64,000 nt of DNA from Holacanthus passer (GCA_025331565.1 JAFREQ010000009.1:5879501-5943500); one strand, 5' to 3'. Positions 11,046-24,584 are shown, numbered from the stretch's first letter. Notes: generated from the letters alone by a model not told the origin. Program-made: numbers and translations.

Positions 11046-14000
11046 TTTCTCTTTGCAGCACACACGTACAAACACACACTCCCTGGCTCGCTCCCCCTCT
11101 CCTCTACCCCTGACTTTGTCCCTGTGACCTTGGGCAAGTGTTGCCAGTGGCTGCTGCTGAGATTTCTGCGTAGGGGGTTGGAGGGCGGATGGAGAAAGGC
11201 TTGGCCAGGGATCACACGACTTCCATCCCTCCATCCATCCGTTCGTCCGGCTGATGAATGAGAGAAAAGTTTTCCCCCCTCTGTTGACAGATGGCTGTGG
11301 AGTTTTTGGGGACTCATGAGGAGTTCATTTATAATGAAGCTCCTCTTTGGATTCCAGCTCCATCAACAACATCATCTATTTTCAAATTGTGCGTAAATGC
11401 AGTTTTCAAAAAGTGACTATGACTGATCACAGACAAAGCAATTGTCGGACTTCCAATTTTTCCCGCATGCCTGCTGCGCTGGAGCCCTGTCCTCAAGAAT
11501 AATTGAAAACCTCTCTCACTTTTTGGCTGTCTGGTGTCACAAGGAATAGGCTGGAAATTGGATGGTCATCATTGTCATGTACAAGGCTGAGAAGTGGAGA
11601 GTGCTGGGGAAGGAAGTGAAACATGAAACAGCTCCAGCCCACATATACAGTAAAGTCACTAATCACAAAGAAAGGCCATGCATAAACATTTTGCAGTAGT
11701 TTGCATAGGTGTTGTTTGTTCCCCAATTCATCAGTCAGTTAATCAAATGAATCCCAGGAGGTAACAGAACATTGATGACGGCTTGTTATGGCCTTTTGTA
11801 TAATCTTAAACACAACTGTCTTCCAACAGTCGTGCCACTCAAGTCACAGTGTCATCATGATATGTGCCTTTGCATGTATTTGATGAGCCAATGTTGCAAC
11901 ATTGCATGAAAATTTGAGTCAATTTAACCCCGAGCCCTCTGTGTTTGCAACCTCAGTGACCTGTTTGATAGACTATACATGAGGAGCTGCATCTTTTCAT
12001 GCAGCGCTCTCGTCAATCTGAACATGACCTTAGACATTGTTCTCCAGCACCATCAAGACCCGACTGATGACTGAATATCTTTTCTTCTGCCGAGTTCCAG
12101 ACACTTGTATAATCTATGTCAAGGAGCGCCGTGTTGAGCCAACACCTTACTAAGACAATTTATGTTGTTTACCTTTAATTTCTTAATCATAAAACATCAG
12201 CAGTGACAAACAATCGACCTCAAGCCTGTCTCTCTCGCATTACTGTGCTGACTTATTTTCACTGTGGCTGTAGTGATAAAGATTTATCCGCTGAAAGTGA
12301 TTAAAAGTCATTTTTGTCAAAGCTTTAGCTGAGCTCATCCAAAATAATTGGTGCTGTAAGGCAATAAAGCAGATTTTCTGCAGCGTCGAGGCCACGGAGC
12401 TCGTAGCATTTTGTTATTTTTCGTGCGAAATTTAATATGTCGGCCATTTATCGACGCAAATATGATGCTACACATACATCAGCTCGAAGAGATGTGCCGT
12501 CTGTATCAGTCCACAGTCGCAGCCTTTTAGCCAACACAGCTGCTGGCTGCCATTTTGAGGAACAGCTGACATTTGCCTTCTCTCTCCATCAGATACATTA
12601 CTGGGCATGGGCCTCTGACATTTCTGAATATGTGTGCCTATGTGTGTGTGTGAGTATGTATGTGTGTGTGATGAGTTACTTGGGCATGCCCCCCTGACAT
12701 TTTATTGGATGCTAATGGTATTCATTGCCATGGCAGCTGGAGGGGAGGCGGGCACTGCTGTCTGTGTGTAAATGGCGCCTGTCGCTCACCTGTAGGCGTG
12801 TGCGTATGTTGTTAGGTGGCACGAGGTTTCTGTGACACACAGGGATGAAGTCACCATTGTGTGTGTGTTTGTGTGTGTGTGACGTTGTGTCTGTTGACAG
12901 GAGATTGTGTGTTTTTGTGCTTCGTTAGTGTTTGTTCCTTCGAGTGTGTGGGTAAGCATGAGCGTGCATCAGCGTATGTGTGCATGCGCGTGTTTGTGTG
13001 GGCAGTCAGTGGTCTTCCGTCCTCGTGAGCATGTGTGTGTCTGGAGGGCAGGGAGATAAAGGCGCCTGCTTTTTTCTGATAAGGACTGCCACCTCCACCT
13101 CTCTATCACTCTCCTGTTCTACCTCTCTCCTCTCCATCCTTTCACCATTGCCTTTCTATCTGTACCTGTAGTGACACCACTGTCTCTCTCTCTCTCTCTT
13201 TGTGCTCCTCTCTCTACCATTATTCATTCCAGTCTGTATTCTTCTGTTCTGCACTTTGGAGATTCCTGCACTGGATGAAATGAAGACACCATTTCAACAT
13301 TTAACAAAAATCACTTTATTATTTATAGTATAAGCTAATGGAAAACATGAAATGAAAAACGTTTTAGTAGAGGCCGGTTAAGGAAGAATGCAGTTAACTA
13401 ATTTTTAAATCACTTTTAAAATCAGGGTATTTTATTATAACTGACATGAAGACAGTGCTTTATTATTACTTTTCTTGTTTTGATTAAAAAAAGCTTGTTT
13501 AAACAGTCAAACTAAGCACGCCACCAGGTTATTGATTGGGACAATAAAACTTCAAGCTCAAGTTCAAATTAACTTTTTGGTGTTCGATTTTTTAAATGTA
13601 TTTTTAAGTCTAAACTTTACCCCCTACCATGCCACATGGGGACATGATGTTTCCACTAACATCAGGCTTTAGTATATATGAATAGGCCGACGCCACAGGT
13701 TTAATAAAACCGAGTCATTTAAGTGTTAACTGTCTTAAAAAGTACCTGCCACGGTGAAGTGCTTCACCATCTGGTTTCCTCTGCTGTTAAAAGACAGAAA
13801 ATGGCTCTAATTATAATCGTGTCACACTTTGCTGATCTCCATAAGGAAAATGTTTCTCTTTTTTTCCCCCCCTCTGCGAGGTCAGGATCAGCTGTAGTAA
13901 CAGCTGATAAGGATTCAGTTAGAGATCTCAGCCAGGCAGGTGGGTTTGATCCGAGGCCCTCCGCCTTACAGAGAGGTCTTCCTGCTCGCCCCTTCCATCC

Positions 14001-14238
14001 TGGTAATAACTGTAAATCTGACACACTGTACATATAGATAGAGCAGTGAGGGATTAGCCTATAAGTAGTGCTCGGCAGGAAAGCAGACAGCCTGTGGCGC
14101 TCTCTGATCTCACAGCCTCCTCACTCTTTCTCTCTGCTTTCCGTCGCTTTCGAGGCAAGAAAGAAACGCAAACAGCGGCTGAAGCCTGCGAAAATACAAG
14201 TTGTTGACAGTGATTAAAACAAACCCATCAGATTCCAG
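11046..14238. other. Unique non-coding DNA with diffuse GT runs
   Basis: Mostly unique sequence. Degenerate GT-rich patches occur at 12620-12680 and 12860-13050, and a pyrimidine-rich patch at 13090-13250. Block 12350-12500 is repeat-poor and could be regulatory. No coding frame with recognisable features was seen. Confidence 0.5.
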
Positions 14239-14725
14239 CTCTTACCTCTCTCTCTCCTCGCTCGCCCTCTCTAACTTCAGTTCACTGCCTCCCTTTTCTG
14301 CGTCGTGGTACTTATTTCCCCCTCTCTCCTCTGTTGGACATCTGTTCATTCTCTGCTCATCGCTGGAGGAGAGGAGGATCCCTCCATATGTACCACCCCC
14401 GCCTCCTGCCCCCCCGTCTCCTGCCCTACATACAGTATTCTTTATTTTCTTCCCTCTCACTTTGCTCACTATTTGAACTTTTATTCCCTCTCACTTATGG
14501 ACCATCCCTCACGCCAACCTTTGGCTTTCTCTCTCAGCGAGTTTTCTCCTCATTTCTCCTTTTTTCCGTCTTATCGATCGGGGTTTTCACCTCTTTTCCC
14601 CTCTGTCCCTCTTTACAGATTCGCTCTTTCTTCATCTCTCTCATCATTCCTTTCTTTCCTTTTCTACTGTTTATATCTCTCTATCCCTTCCTCTGCCTCT
14701 CTATCTCTCTCCCAGCTGGCTGTTT
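14239..14725. repeat. Long pyrimidine-rich tract
   Basis: About 490 bp dominated by C/T on the plus strand, including CCCCCGCCTCC-type stretches. Two overlapping 140-codon Ser/Phe/Pro-rich frames here are composition artefacts. It is followed within 80 bp by a (GT)n array. Confidence 0.8.
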
Positions 14726-14795
14726 AAGAGCTGTTTGCCATCTGATGTTCCTATGAGAGGTAATTAAAGCCAGAACCACAGACTGTATGTGTCTA

Positions 14796-14801
<6 letters not shown>

Positions 14802-14829
<28 letters not shown>
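14802..14829. repeat. (GT)14 microsatellite
   Basis: Uninterrupted GT run directly visible. Confidence 0.9.
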
Positions 14830-14833
<4 letters not shown>

Positions 14834-15589
14834 TGTCTTTGTGGGTGGAAATTGATTAATTTCATTACAGTTTTCTCCAGGTTATATAGGAAACTTTTGG
14901 GACAACCCCACAGCTCCACTGCCGTCACACACCTGTCCCATCAGGGGGTTTTTCAGGTGTCACATCATACCTGAACTAATCATTATCCTTTCAAATTAAG
15001 ATGTATTCACTCTGCTTGTTCCAGCACACTTCTAAATAAGCATCTGCATTTCTCTCAAATACATATTAAAGTCGGCATCAGACAAACCGTTTATATAAGA
15101 TGCTGTTAGAAAAGCAGCTTTTTAACCAGCCATTAGAGCTTTTTCGAGCTGTATCATCTCTCACACTGAGAATAATTAGATATGGAGTTAAGATGAAACC
15201 ATGTGAGCTCCCCTGTGAAGTCGATTACGGCGCCACAATTACAGTTCAGATTGAGAACTTAGCAAAAGACATCATTTGTAATTTTAATTTGTTTCCTAAA
15301 ATCAACGCTTTTATTTCACGGATCGATGCTGAACTTCCCCCTGTGTGCCAAGACACTGAGGCCAAGACTGCCCTGTTGCAGTAATATATTAATTTCATTG
15401 GACGACATGCAACAGTTGCAATATTTTTAAATGACACTTGACAAACCATTAACACCCAAATACAACCAGTGTTGCAGCTACACAGCAGAATAACAGCAAT
15501 AACTCAGCTGTAGTTATGAAAATTGACTTCAGGCTGCACTTAAGGAACAAACATCAGAGGCTCCATCCATTTCTTACGTACTGCTGTCA
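14830..15589. other. Unique non-coding DNA
   Basis: AT-rich mixed sequence. The 94-codon plus frame at 15100-15384 has ordinary composition but shows no domain, and a same-length frame overlaps it on the other strand. Treated as non-coding. Confidence 0.45.
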
Positions 15590-15790
15590 TCTATTCTTCT
15601 TCCATCGGTGTGTTTCCATTCATCTCTGCCTCTCCTCGTCTTTATTTCTCTCTATCTCTCCCCATCTCTGTTGCTCTCTCTTGTCTCCCACTTGTTTTCT
15701 TGTTTTCTCACTCGCTTGTCTTTCTGTCATTAGTTCCATTTCAGCCACACCCACGCAGCTCCTCTCCTCATCCATCACTCCCAGCGCTGG
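15590..15790. repeat. Pyrimidine-rich tract
   Basis: C/T-dominated on the plus strand, ending in a short GT run at about 15805-15818. Confidence 0.75.
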
Positions 15791-18149
15791 TTTTCTTTCC
15801 GAGCGTGTGTGTGTGTTTGCGAGAGACGGGGAGTCAGAGGAAGATAGAGTGAGACAATGTTTGTCTGTGTTTTTGCTGCCTTTTGTGTTTCGTCTGTTTT
15901 ATGGGTGTTTTATGTTTACTTTGAGATGAGAGCGAGTGAGGAAGAAAAACAGAGACAATCGCGCCAAGTGTGGGTTTCCCCCAGAAGGCTGCCTGATGGA
16001 CTCGGAATGCAAAATTTATTTCACCTCTTCATTATTTACTGCAAGTTGACACAAGTTAAACACAAGTTAACTGCTAATAAATGCGTGTTTTGCACCCTGC
16101 TCTAACTCTCATACTTTATTTATCCTGCAATGGTTGGATGAACATTTTCAACAACGCCACACTTCACATTTATCCAATTACACATCTCACCTGGGAGCTG
16201 CCCAGTACAACCACAGTCTTTCTCTGTTCACCACAGAGCAGCTCCACTGGAGAAACTGGGGTTAATTACTCTGCAGAAGGATTCATTACTTGGAATTGTT
16301 CAGGGAGGTAAAGAGTGTTTCTCAGTCATTTTTTTTTTTTTATGTTGAGGTTTTTACAGCTACTCCAGAATTTAAACAGACAGATCTCTGGTCATGAGCT
16401 GGTTCCTAAAAATGTGACACCTGTTCACCATCTGACGACGTATATATTAAATGTAATCTAATACTTATAAATTGGGGCATTTTTTTGTGTAAATAAGAAA
16501 CTAACTTGAAAGCTCTGTCGACAATTCTGCAGACTGAATTGGGAATTTAAGGATTTTTAGGATTGCATTTTCACCCAAGCTTTGGAAATACAACTGCAAT
16601 TTGATATCATGCAGGTGTTTTCGTTCTGTCACAGATCCGCAGTTAAGGTTTGCCATTTTATTAACAGTAACAACAATCACTCCCAAAACCTTAACCAAAT
16701 GTTTTCTGTGCCTAAGGGCCGGACTCAATCAGAACCAGTTGTTCCAAATGGCCTCGCTGCCGGCCATCATAGAGCGAGGGAGTCACAGCATCATTTAAAT
16801 ATGGAGATAAAGGCATATATTTTTAAACAGCCTCTCCTGGAAGACCTCTGTAGTGTTGCACTCATGTTGTAAACATGACGAGAGTCGTGCCAAGAATGAG
16901 AGAAGAGAGCTAGAGAGAGAGAACTTCAAACCCTGGCTCCTTTCTCATCTGTGCACAGCTGGACAATCATGGCAGGAAGTGGGTGCCAATGTCGAATGGA
17001 TGGTTTTCGAAAGTAAAAGAAATAGCTGGACACAGACCCCTCCTACTCAACTAGCAGGTCTGATGGAGTATATTGGCTCCTTAACATTATCCATATATTA
17101 ATCTTATTTGCCACCTTTAACCTGACCCTAACCCCACCAAAGCACAGACATTGTCAAAAACCTTGAAAAAGGTTGTCACTGAAGCGTAATTCAGGAATTG
17201 TAGAAGCGTCTCATATTCATGTTTGTCCTGGCATCAGAGCTAAAAGTATGAATCCACCTGATCTGCTGATACTTGTAATTTTTTTTGAGTCATATATAGA
17301 TGTAGGTTTGAGCAGTAGATACTTGCCTCATATGTTGTTACATTCACATTTTATTATGTGTATTATGCTCTCTGACTTCATGAGCCTGATTGATGCACCT
17401 GAGCAATCGGCTATCACGCCTGGTTATTCATTACCTGTTGTTTCCTTACACCTCCACCTGCGCCTGATGATGGTTGAAACAGCAAGTCTTTATTCTTATG
17501 TGGAGTTTAACTACTTGTATCTTCTAAATATCAGCGGCTCCTCTGATATTGAGTATAACGCCTTTTCTGTTTCTTTAGTCTGTCTTTTATTTACTTTCAT
17601 TTTTTCATTAAATAGCATTTTGCTTTAAAGAAACGAGGGCATTATCGTCACTAGTGTCATGTTATTGTGCCCTAGTTGAAAAAAAACGACTCCAAAATGT
17701 GAGTCAGCCAAGTGTCCGCTGTGGTGTAGAGCAGAGCACAGTCCAAGATTTGTTTTGCCAAGACAATAATGTGCTACCCAGTCTCATCTACAACACACAA
17801 CCCAGTGCCCGGCGTTTTCTCCTCTGCACAAACAATGTAGATAGCAGATACTGTGCATAGCAGAGAGCCATGATGTGTAGGAAAGGCACCTATGAGACGG
17901 GGGCACACAGAGACAGCGGGTTACACTTGTATTGCAACATTTTGATTGGGCTTTGAGAACGTGCGATGATGACAACGATGCTGCTAGAAGCTTTTGCTCG
18001 ATGCAGAGAGTAAAAGTCTGTGTTGAAACACTATCCCCCTGTGAGATTTTGCTATCTAAATGTTGAAGTTTTAAAAATGCACAAAATTGTGGCAACTGTC
18101 AGCTGCAATTTGTCAAGCCCCGGTTGGAAAGAGTTTAAAATTGATGACA
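15791..18149. other. Unique or old-repeat non-coding DNA
   Basis: 16.5-17.1 kb has the feel of an old interspersed repeat (phrases such as ACCTTAACCAAATG and CCTGACCCTAACCCCACC), but no ends could be fixed. A 456-bp plus frame (17173-17628) starts at TTG, is Leu/Ser/Ile-rich and has no recognised motif. Confidence 0.4.
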
Positions 18150-18620
18150 ATTGGCATGCATAGAGAGAGGAAAGGAAGAGAAGAGGCAGGGAGGGAGGAA
18201 GAAAAGAGAAAGGAAGATGAGGAAAGAATATTTGGATTTTAAGTGAAAAGAAAAGACAGCGCAGGCTCGACGAAAGAAGTGTCAAAGACAGAGGGAAGCA
18301 GGAGATGAGAGAGGAGGAGAGGCGAACAGCAAAGATCGCGGTTTATCGATCGGAGGTTCCTGTATTTGTTGGCAGTGTTTGAGGATTAAAACACCTTTGT
18401 ATCTACAAGGAGAGAGGGAGATAAAGCTGCCAACTGTACAGACAACATCGTGATATGAGAGTGGGAGAGAGAAGATGGGGAGAAACGGAGACAGGAGATG
18501 GGAATGGACAAAGGGTGCAGGTAGAGAGAGGAGGGAGGATGAGGGAGACGAACAGGAGAAGAGATGAAATAGAGAAAGATTCAAAGACGAGAATGGGAAA
18601 CAGAAGAGGAGTAGATTATA
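18150..18620. repeat. Purine-rich tract (two blocks)
   Basis: GGAAG/GAGAG-type sequence at about 18155-18320 and 18400-18620, split by about 80 bp of unique DNA. Minus-strand Ser/Leu/Phe-rich frames are artefacts. Confidence 0.75.
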
Positions 18621-20384
18621 ATGAGTAAAGAGAAAGCCTTATTTGCCTGTGGAGATGCAACTTCAAGTCTTAACACACAGATCTCCCCTTCACACGCACA
18701 AACTCACACTCCCTGTCATTTACTCATGTCATCTTTGCTTTTATTGTGATGTGGTTGCAGACCGGGCTGTCACATACTGTACATCCCAGCAGCTCCAGAG
18801 GTGGGCAGGCCCAACACTCCCCTCAGGCTTTGTATTAATTAGGTTCAAATCAAATGCATTGCACATTCTGTTCTGAGCACATTCTGAGTATTTTTTAGAG
18901 GCAATGTTAGTGTGAAAAACACAGATCAAAATATTCTAATAATCTAGTTCAAAATCTGCTGCAAACACTGTTTGTAAAGTATGACTTTGTTGTGCAAAGT
19001 TTAATTGAAGCATAGTATAACAATGGCTGTCACAGGTGCTGAAACAAAGACAGAAAAAAACATCCATAAAATGCAAGAGAGCTAAGACTCAAACAGAGTG
19101 CATAAAACAGCTGATTGAAAATAAATACAGGTAAAAGAGCAAAGGCTGTTGACTCTGGTGGTAAAACAGTAAAGTCTCTCAAAAATTGTAGGACTTGAGG
19201 TGGCGGTGTTAATTAGCAAGGTGGTGTTGAGACTCCACCACAGCAACAGATGGCAACAATAACAGGATAATGACCTGGAGTTTCCTGTTGGCCATCAGGC
19301 TGCACCAGCAGGGATCATGGCCATCAGTGTGAACAGCGGTGAGACCACGGACAGCTCCTGCCTCCACAGTGGTCCCAGGATCAGCACCTTGGACAGCGGT
19401 CGTGACAAACTCTAATCCAGAGTGTTCTAAAAGATTCACCTGAGTCTGTTTTAGAGGCTGTAGGCTCATGAAACAAGACTTTTAATATCTAATCATAGTA
19501 TTTCAGATCAGGAGTGTTGGTTTACAACATCCAGAAGATCCCAGGAAGAAAAGAAAAACACATTAATTTTACAATAAAAATGGAACCATATCAACTTAAA
19601 AATCTATGCAACGGCTGGAAACTGAGTCATTAACAGTTTTTCATTTTCTTTATGTTCTGTTTTAATGAATTTTATTTCATTGTTTTTCAGAAATATTAAT
19701 TAATTTTGGAATTCTTTTCAGTTAAATTATTTAGCAATTACGATCGCAGGCATGTTGAAGTGAATATAAAGTAGATCATGGTAGTGGGCGGCATGAGTTT
19801 TGTTTATCGGTTGCATAATTCACAAAATCCTTCAGATGTCCGTTAAAAGTTGGTGTCCGTGCTTTTCACGACCTTGTACATTTTCAACTCGATCACATAT
19901 GCAGCTCTACAATGTGGAGCTCCGCAAGGTTTTATCCTGGGTCCACCTCTGTGATAAATACAATTACCAATTGTAACGATTGCAGCAGCAACAGCAGCTG
20001 ATGAATCATCAGGCTTTCAGCTTTCAGTTTTCTTGCTGTGTTTGTGTTTATATTATTCAGCAACATTTTCTTTTTATTTTTCTTCAGAGGCAATACATAC
20101 TTTACCTTGCCTTGCTTTCTCACTGAACTCAGATCAAAAGCTTGCATTATCTGCTGTTAGAATTGCAATGAACTCTTCTTTAAACCACATTATTTAGTTT
20201 GTTGTTATATACCAAAGTGGACTGTTGCACAAGAGCAAAATCATATCCTTTACACATAAAAGCTCAGTATTACTCTGAAAATAACGCGGCCTGTGAAGCT
20301 GTAAAACTATGAATGCATGTCAGTATTGGTGCTTTTATAGAAATTTAGTGGTTTTGCCTAAAATATCTGAAACTGCGGGAGGAA
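18621..20384. other. Unique non-coding DNA
   Basis: The segment at 19200-19470 is GC-richer than its flanks and keeps an 86-codon minus frame open, but no family is recognised. The rest is AT-rich and unremarkable. Confidence 0.45.
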
Positions 20385-20512
20385 GCGACTCAGATGGGAG
20401 GAGATGAAGAAGAGGATAAAGAGAGGAGAGAGCAAAAGGGAAGAAGGGATGCGAGGAACGGAAGGAAGGGAGAATCAGATTAAGTGAGAGAGAAAAAAAA
20501 TCTCAGATACAC
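20385..20512. repeat. Purine-rich tract
   Basis: A/G-dominated on the plus strand, ending in A8. Confidence 0.75.
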
Positions 20513-20795
20513 TCAAGAATCATGCGAGTGATATTAGCCAGGGTGAAAGTGAGGACAAGTACTTTTTCTTTCTACCCTTCTGTCGTTTACTTGGCAGAGC
20601 AGCTCCTCTGATTGTTCCAGTTTGCCAGTATCACTTTGTACTCAACCTCTCTTTTTCACTCTCCCTCCGAGTTAATGTGGAAAAATGAAAGAGCACTTAG
20701 TAGTTGAAATTCACGACCAGACAGGAAAACAATTTTTTACGTTAAATTCTGTTTCTGTGCACAGAAAGAGACCGGTGCTGTTACATAATACCTTT

Positions 20796-20798
<3 letters not shown>

Positions 20799-20841
<43 letters not shown>
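20799..20841. repeat. (GT)21 microsatellite
   Basis: Uninterrupted GT run. Confidence 0.95.
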
Positions 20842-20843
<2 letters not shown>

Positions 20844-22094
20844 AATTTGGCCTTACTTTAAGGTTTGTTTTTTTTTTCCTATCAAAATGAGCTGACACAG
20901 CTGGAAGGCAAACAGCAGTGAACTAACACTTGAATTAGCCATGCCTGAGGGCTGATGGGTGAAAATGCTTTTGAAAGATTATAATTTCACTTATAATTCA
21001 GTATGAAATTTTAAAATGAAAGTAAACTCAAGTGCTCACTTTTAATTTTGACATTCACTGTGAAATGGGTCAGGGTGAGCCCCACACATTCAAAACAGTG
21101 CCTCTTTTGGTTAATTGCTCTCCTCTTTGTCTCTTTGTAAACACAATTATTCTCTTTTATAAAGTGAATACAAAAAAAACGTATGAACTAAACCCACTCA
21201 TCACAATGACCGTAACTCTCGCCCTGGCTGCTTTCTGGTCTGTGATGTGCCATCGATTCATTTGCATGTTGCACCATTTGCACTGCATTGCATTTGCAAG
21301 TGAAGTGATCAAACTCGTGGAGGTAACACAATGTGAAATGTTGCACTACACTGCAGTTGTAGAGGAAGATGGCTGCAGGATAGGAGACTGTTTTTTTATG
21401 GCTACTGACTCACCACCTGTTTTTTTTTTTTGCTGGATGTTAGACATTTATTGTAGATGTATACAGTGTGTACTGTATGTGTTTATAAGTGTGTGTGTGT
21501 GTGTGTGTGTGTACTTTTGACCTCTCTAGTGATTAACATGTTGTGCCTGTACTCTCAGAGGGATGGTGAGGCTTTGTGTGTGTATGTGTGTGCGTAGTGG
21601 AGTACCATCGCAGGGCGTGCTGCTGAGGGAACAGCTGTCAAGGGAGGGGCACGGGTAATGATGGCCATGCATCACTGTGTGTGTGCGTGCGTGTGTGTGT
21701 GTGTGTGATGGTTTGGAAACGGTGTCTGCTCATACGTCAGTCTCCCATGTCTGTCTATAAGCTGCTGGGTGCCTCCAGACGTGTGTGTACTGTGTGTGTG
21801 TTTCCTAGCCTTGAGTCTGACAGTCTGTCAGAAAAGCTCTCTAATTGTGGTTAAAAGATGGCAGGCCAGAGTCAGCCTAATTTATCATTCACCTAGTACA
21901 CACAGAGACACTGACACACGCACACACACGCACAGATGCACACACACATGGCAAAGTAGGTTATGTGATTAGGCAGGTTTCGTAGCTGTTATCAGACAGC
22001 ACAGTGGTGTCTGAGGTGACTGAGGTATAGAGAAACACACTATATGTATGTAAATGAGTATTTCTGAATAAAATTTTAGTAGGTGTCTGTTTTT
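20842..22094. other. Unique non-coding DNA with GT runs
   Basis: GT runs at about 21489-21512 and 21690-21708, and a CA-rich patch at 21900-21950. A 162-codon plus frame (21032-21520) ends in the GT array, is Cys/Phe/Leu-rich and shows no domain. Not called as a gene. Confidence 0.45.
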
Positions 22095-22700
22095 TCTGCG
22101 CAGAAAAGGAATTATAAGGAGGAAGTGGGAGGGAAGAGAGGTAAAAGGAGAGGATGGAGTGAAGAGAAAAGAGGATGGAAAAGGGAGGAGAAAGCAACGC
22201 AAAGAGAGATTGAGAGAAAGAGCATCAAGAAGATGATGGACTGAAAAAGAAAAGGAAGACAAAGGAAGGAAAGAGAAAGGCAGGAAAGTGATTAAGGGGT
22301 GGAAGAGGGGAAAATTTGCGAAAAGGAAACAAGGGAAAAAGGAGGAAAAAGGAAATTGAAGAACTGCACGTGAAAGAAAGGAGGAGGGAGGAAATTAGGG
22401 AGGAAGGTGGCAGGAGATGAGAGTTGGTGTGGATGAGAGAGAGAGAGGTGGGGTAAAAAGAAGAGAGGATTGTGAATGAGGAGAGAAACAGAAAAAGATG
22501 AAGAGAAGAAGAGAAAAAAATGGAGGAATAGATAGGGGAGAAATGAAAGGCTCAAAATAGTAAAGAGAGGAACGACCGGGGGGACGGGTCAGTTGTGGGG
22601 ACAGAAAGATGAGAGAGCAATGGGACTGAAGTAGAGAAAGAGAATGAAAAGGAGGGAGAGGAAAGAAAGGAAGGGAAGCAGAAGGAGAGAAAGTGCCTTA
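22095..22700. repeat. Longest purine-rich tract in the window
   Basis: About 600 bp of GGAAG/GAGA/AAAG-type sequence with very few pyrimidines. Within 50 bp it switches to pyrimidine-rich DNA (22745-22830), so purine and pyrimidine blocks face each other on the same strand and could pair intramolecularly. Confidence 0.85.
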
Positions 22701-24184
22701 ATCTGTGCTGGCAGCCTGACAGCCCACAGAAGAAAAAGACTGGTTCCAACGCTTTCTTTCACTCTTTCGTCCTCCCACCCTTCTTCCGTTTCACTGATTT
22801 GTTCCCTTATTTCTCCTCTGCTACTTTGTTTGTGTGTGTTTATCCATTCATTTCTGCTTGTGTCTGTGTATCCGTTTTTTTTTCTCTCCACATTTTATAT
22901 TTTCATGATGTTTTATGCATGCGTGTCTTCTCCGTGTGTATGTATTGAATATTGATACGCCGATGGAATCGCGTTTTAAAGCTGCGCGGAGGGAAGCGAC
23001 ACAATTGAATTTCGGCATCTCGGTCTCACACTTCCCCTGCATCCGAATCAAAAGTTTCCTGCCTAAATTTGGCGTCTCTCTCCCACACACACGTGCATGC
23101 ACCTGAACACATGCATGAGCTCGCAGTTGCGGAGATAGCCAGTTTGTGTCTGTGGGTCATCGCTCCACCATGGGTCAAGATTAAAGGATTTTCTGACAGA
23201 GAGAGTTGCTCATCCCCTGGCAGGCAGGAGGAGAGAGACAGAGAGGTTTATGGAAGAGTTACTTTAAAGTCCAGACAGTAGAGAGCTCCACAGGCCTGTC
23301 TGGATACCTGCTCGGAGCAGCTAACTAATGACGCCACCTGTCTGTCTTTGTCACTGTTAACAAGTTAACGCGAAGGCAGGCAAATATGTCTGAAGGCGAC
23401 GTGTCTGCAGAACGTAGCCTCATAGTTAGCCTCATAATTACAGAGGTGTGCTTTTTTTTTTGGGGGGATCATTGTGGGAAAATGAAAAATCCTGTACAGC
23501 AAATTTTAGATTCAACATTTTTGTCAAGTGCCAGTTTGTCCAAATTACAAATGGAGCTGAATGGTGCTGAAGGCACTGAAAAATTACATTAAAAAATTTG
23601 CATCTCTTTCCAAAAGCGGTGTCCTTGTTATTCTGTACAATTTGCAGACTTTACTATCAACAGTTTTCATTGCGACTGTTCATGGTGAAGTGTATGGATT
23701 ATGCAGTAAGACTGGGACATTGTTTCTGAAAGCATTGCTGTTTTTTTTATATTATTATTTTTTATTGCATATTTGAATATCTGCCGAAGAAATTCTACTT
23801 TAAATAGGCTGCAAAACGCCACTTAAATAGGCTGCAACACATTTTGCCTAAATTAAATTTTGGGCATGATCTGGACAGAAAGATAGTAGTTCTGCTGTGC
23901 CAGCAATTTGGGCAGCAAACGCACAACCCTCTCTGGAGCAGCTTCAAAATGATGTAGCTAAAAGTTTGATACAATAATATAATAATGGAGAATGTTCTCA
24001 TTGCACACTGTATTCAGATTCTTACAGCTGTTGAGGGATTTACCTGGCAGCTTGTTCTCTCCATCTCTCTATCACCACGTTGCAGATTAAGAGCAAATGA
24101 TTTAATATTTGGGCAAGAGAAGAGAAATGTGCATTGCAGAAGTGGGATCCTGCCCAGGGAAACGGCACAAGAGGGGAAATATGA
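22701..24184. other. Unique non-coding DNA
   Basis: Contains a CpG-bearing block at 22925-23065, listed separately, and a 23-bp tandem duplication at about 23798-23840 (AAATAGGCTGCAA twice). No coding frame was recognised. Confidence 0.45.
22925..23065. promoter_or_regulatory. Candidate conserved/regulatory block with clustered CpG
   Basis: Repeat-free block with TATTGAATATTGATACGCCG, TCGCGTTTTAAAGCTGCGCG and TTCGGCATCTCGG. CpG retention is high compared with the surrounding DNA. No gene start is seen beside it, so an enhancer or unmethylated element is as likely as a promoter. Confidence 0.25.
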
Positions 24185-24320
24185 CAACAGAAGGTGAACA
24201 AGGAGGAGGAGAAGAGGAGAGAAGAGATACAGAAGGGAAAGGAAGAGAAAATGTGTTGATGTCAGTTATAGAGGGAATGGCCTAAGGTTGGAGAGAGAGT
24301 AGGTAGACAGAGAGAGAGGT
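24185..24320. repeat. Purine-rich tract
   Basis: A/G-dominated plus strand, ending in GAGAGAGAG. Confidence 0.7.
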
Positions 24321-24463
24321 ATGAGTGTGTGTTGAGCACATGGGCTGAAAATGTCTGTCAAACTGTTTTTTTATCCAAGTGTGTGGTTGTGTGTGTTAGA
24401 GGTTAGCAGTGCTGGGCATGGCAATGGACTCCGGTGCTATATGTGTGTCTCCACGTGTGTGTA

Positions 24464-24466
<3 letters not shown>

Positions 24467-24498
<32 letters not shown>

Positions 24499-24584
24499 TT
24501 GTGTGTGTGTGCAGAGTCCAGGAGAGCTGCTGGACACGCTGGTGGACTGTTGTACTTTGCCACCGGAGGAGGTTAACTAATCCC

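Noticed and set aside
14305..14756. Two 140-codon ORFs
   Set aside because: Two frames of the same pyrimidine tract; Ser/Leu/Phe/Pro-rich with no motif.
17173..17628. 151-codon plus ORF
   Set aside because: Starts at TTG, hydrophobic AT-driven composition, no domain, no splice or polyadenylation context.
21032..21520. 162-codon plus ORF
   Set aside because: Runs into a GT array at its end and shows no recognisable domain.
24511..24580. Short frame SPGELLDTLVDCCTLPPEEV preceded by AG
   Set aside because: The AG follows a GT repeat rather than a pyrimidine tract, the frame stops after about 21 codons, and no domain is recognised.
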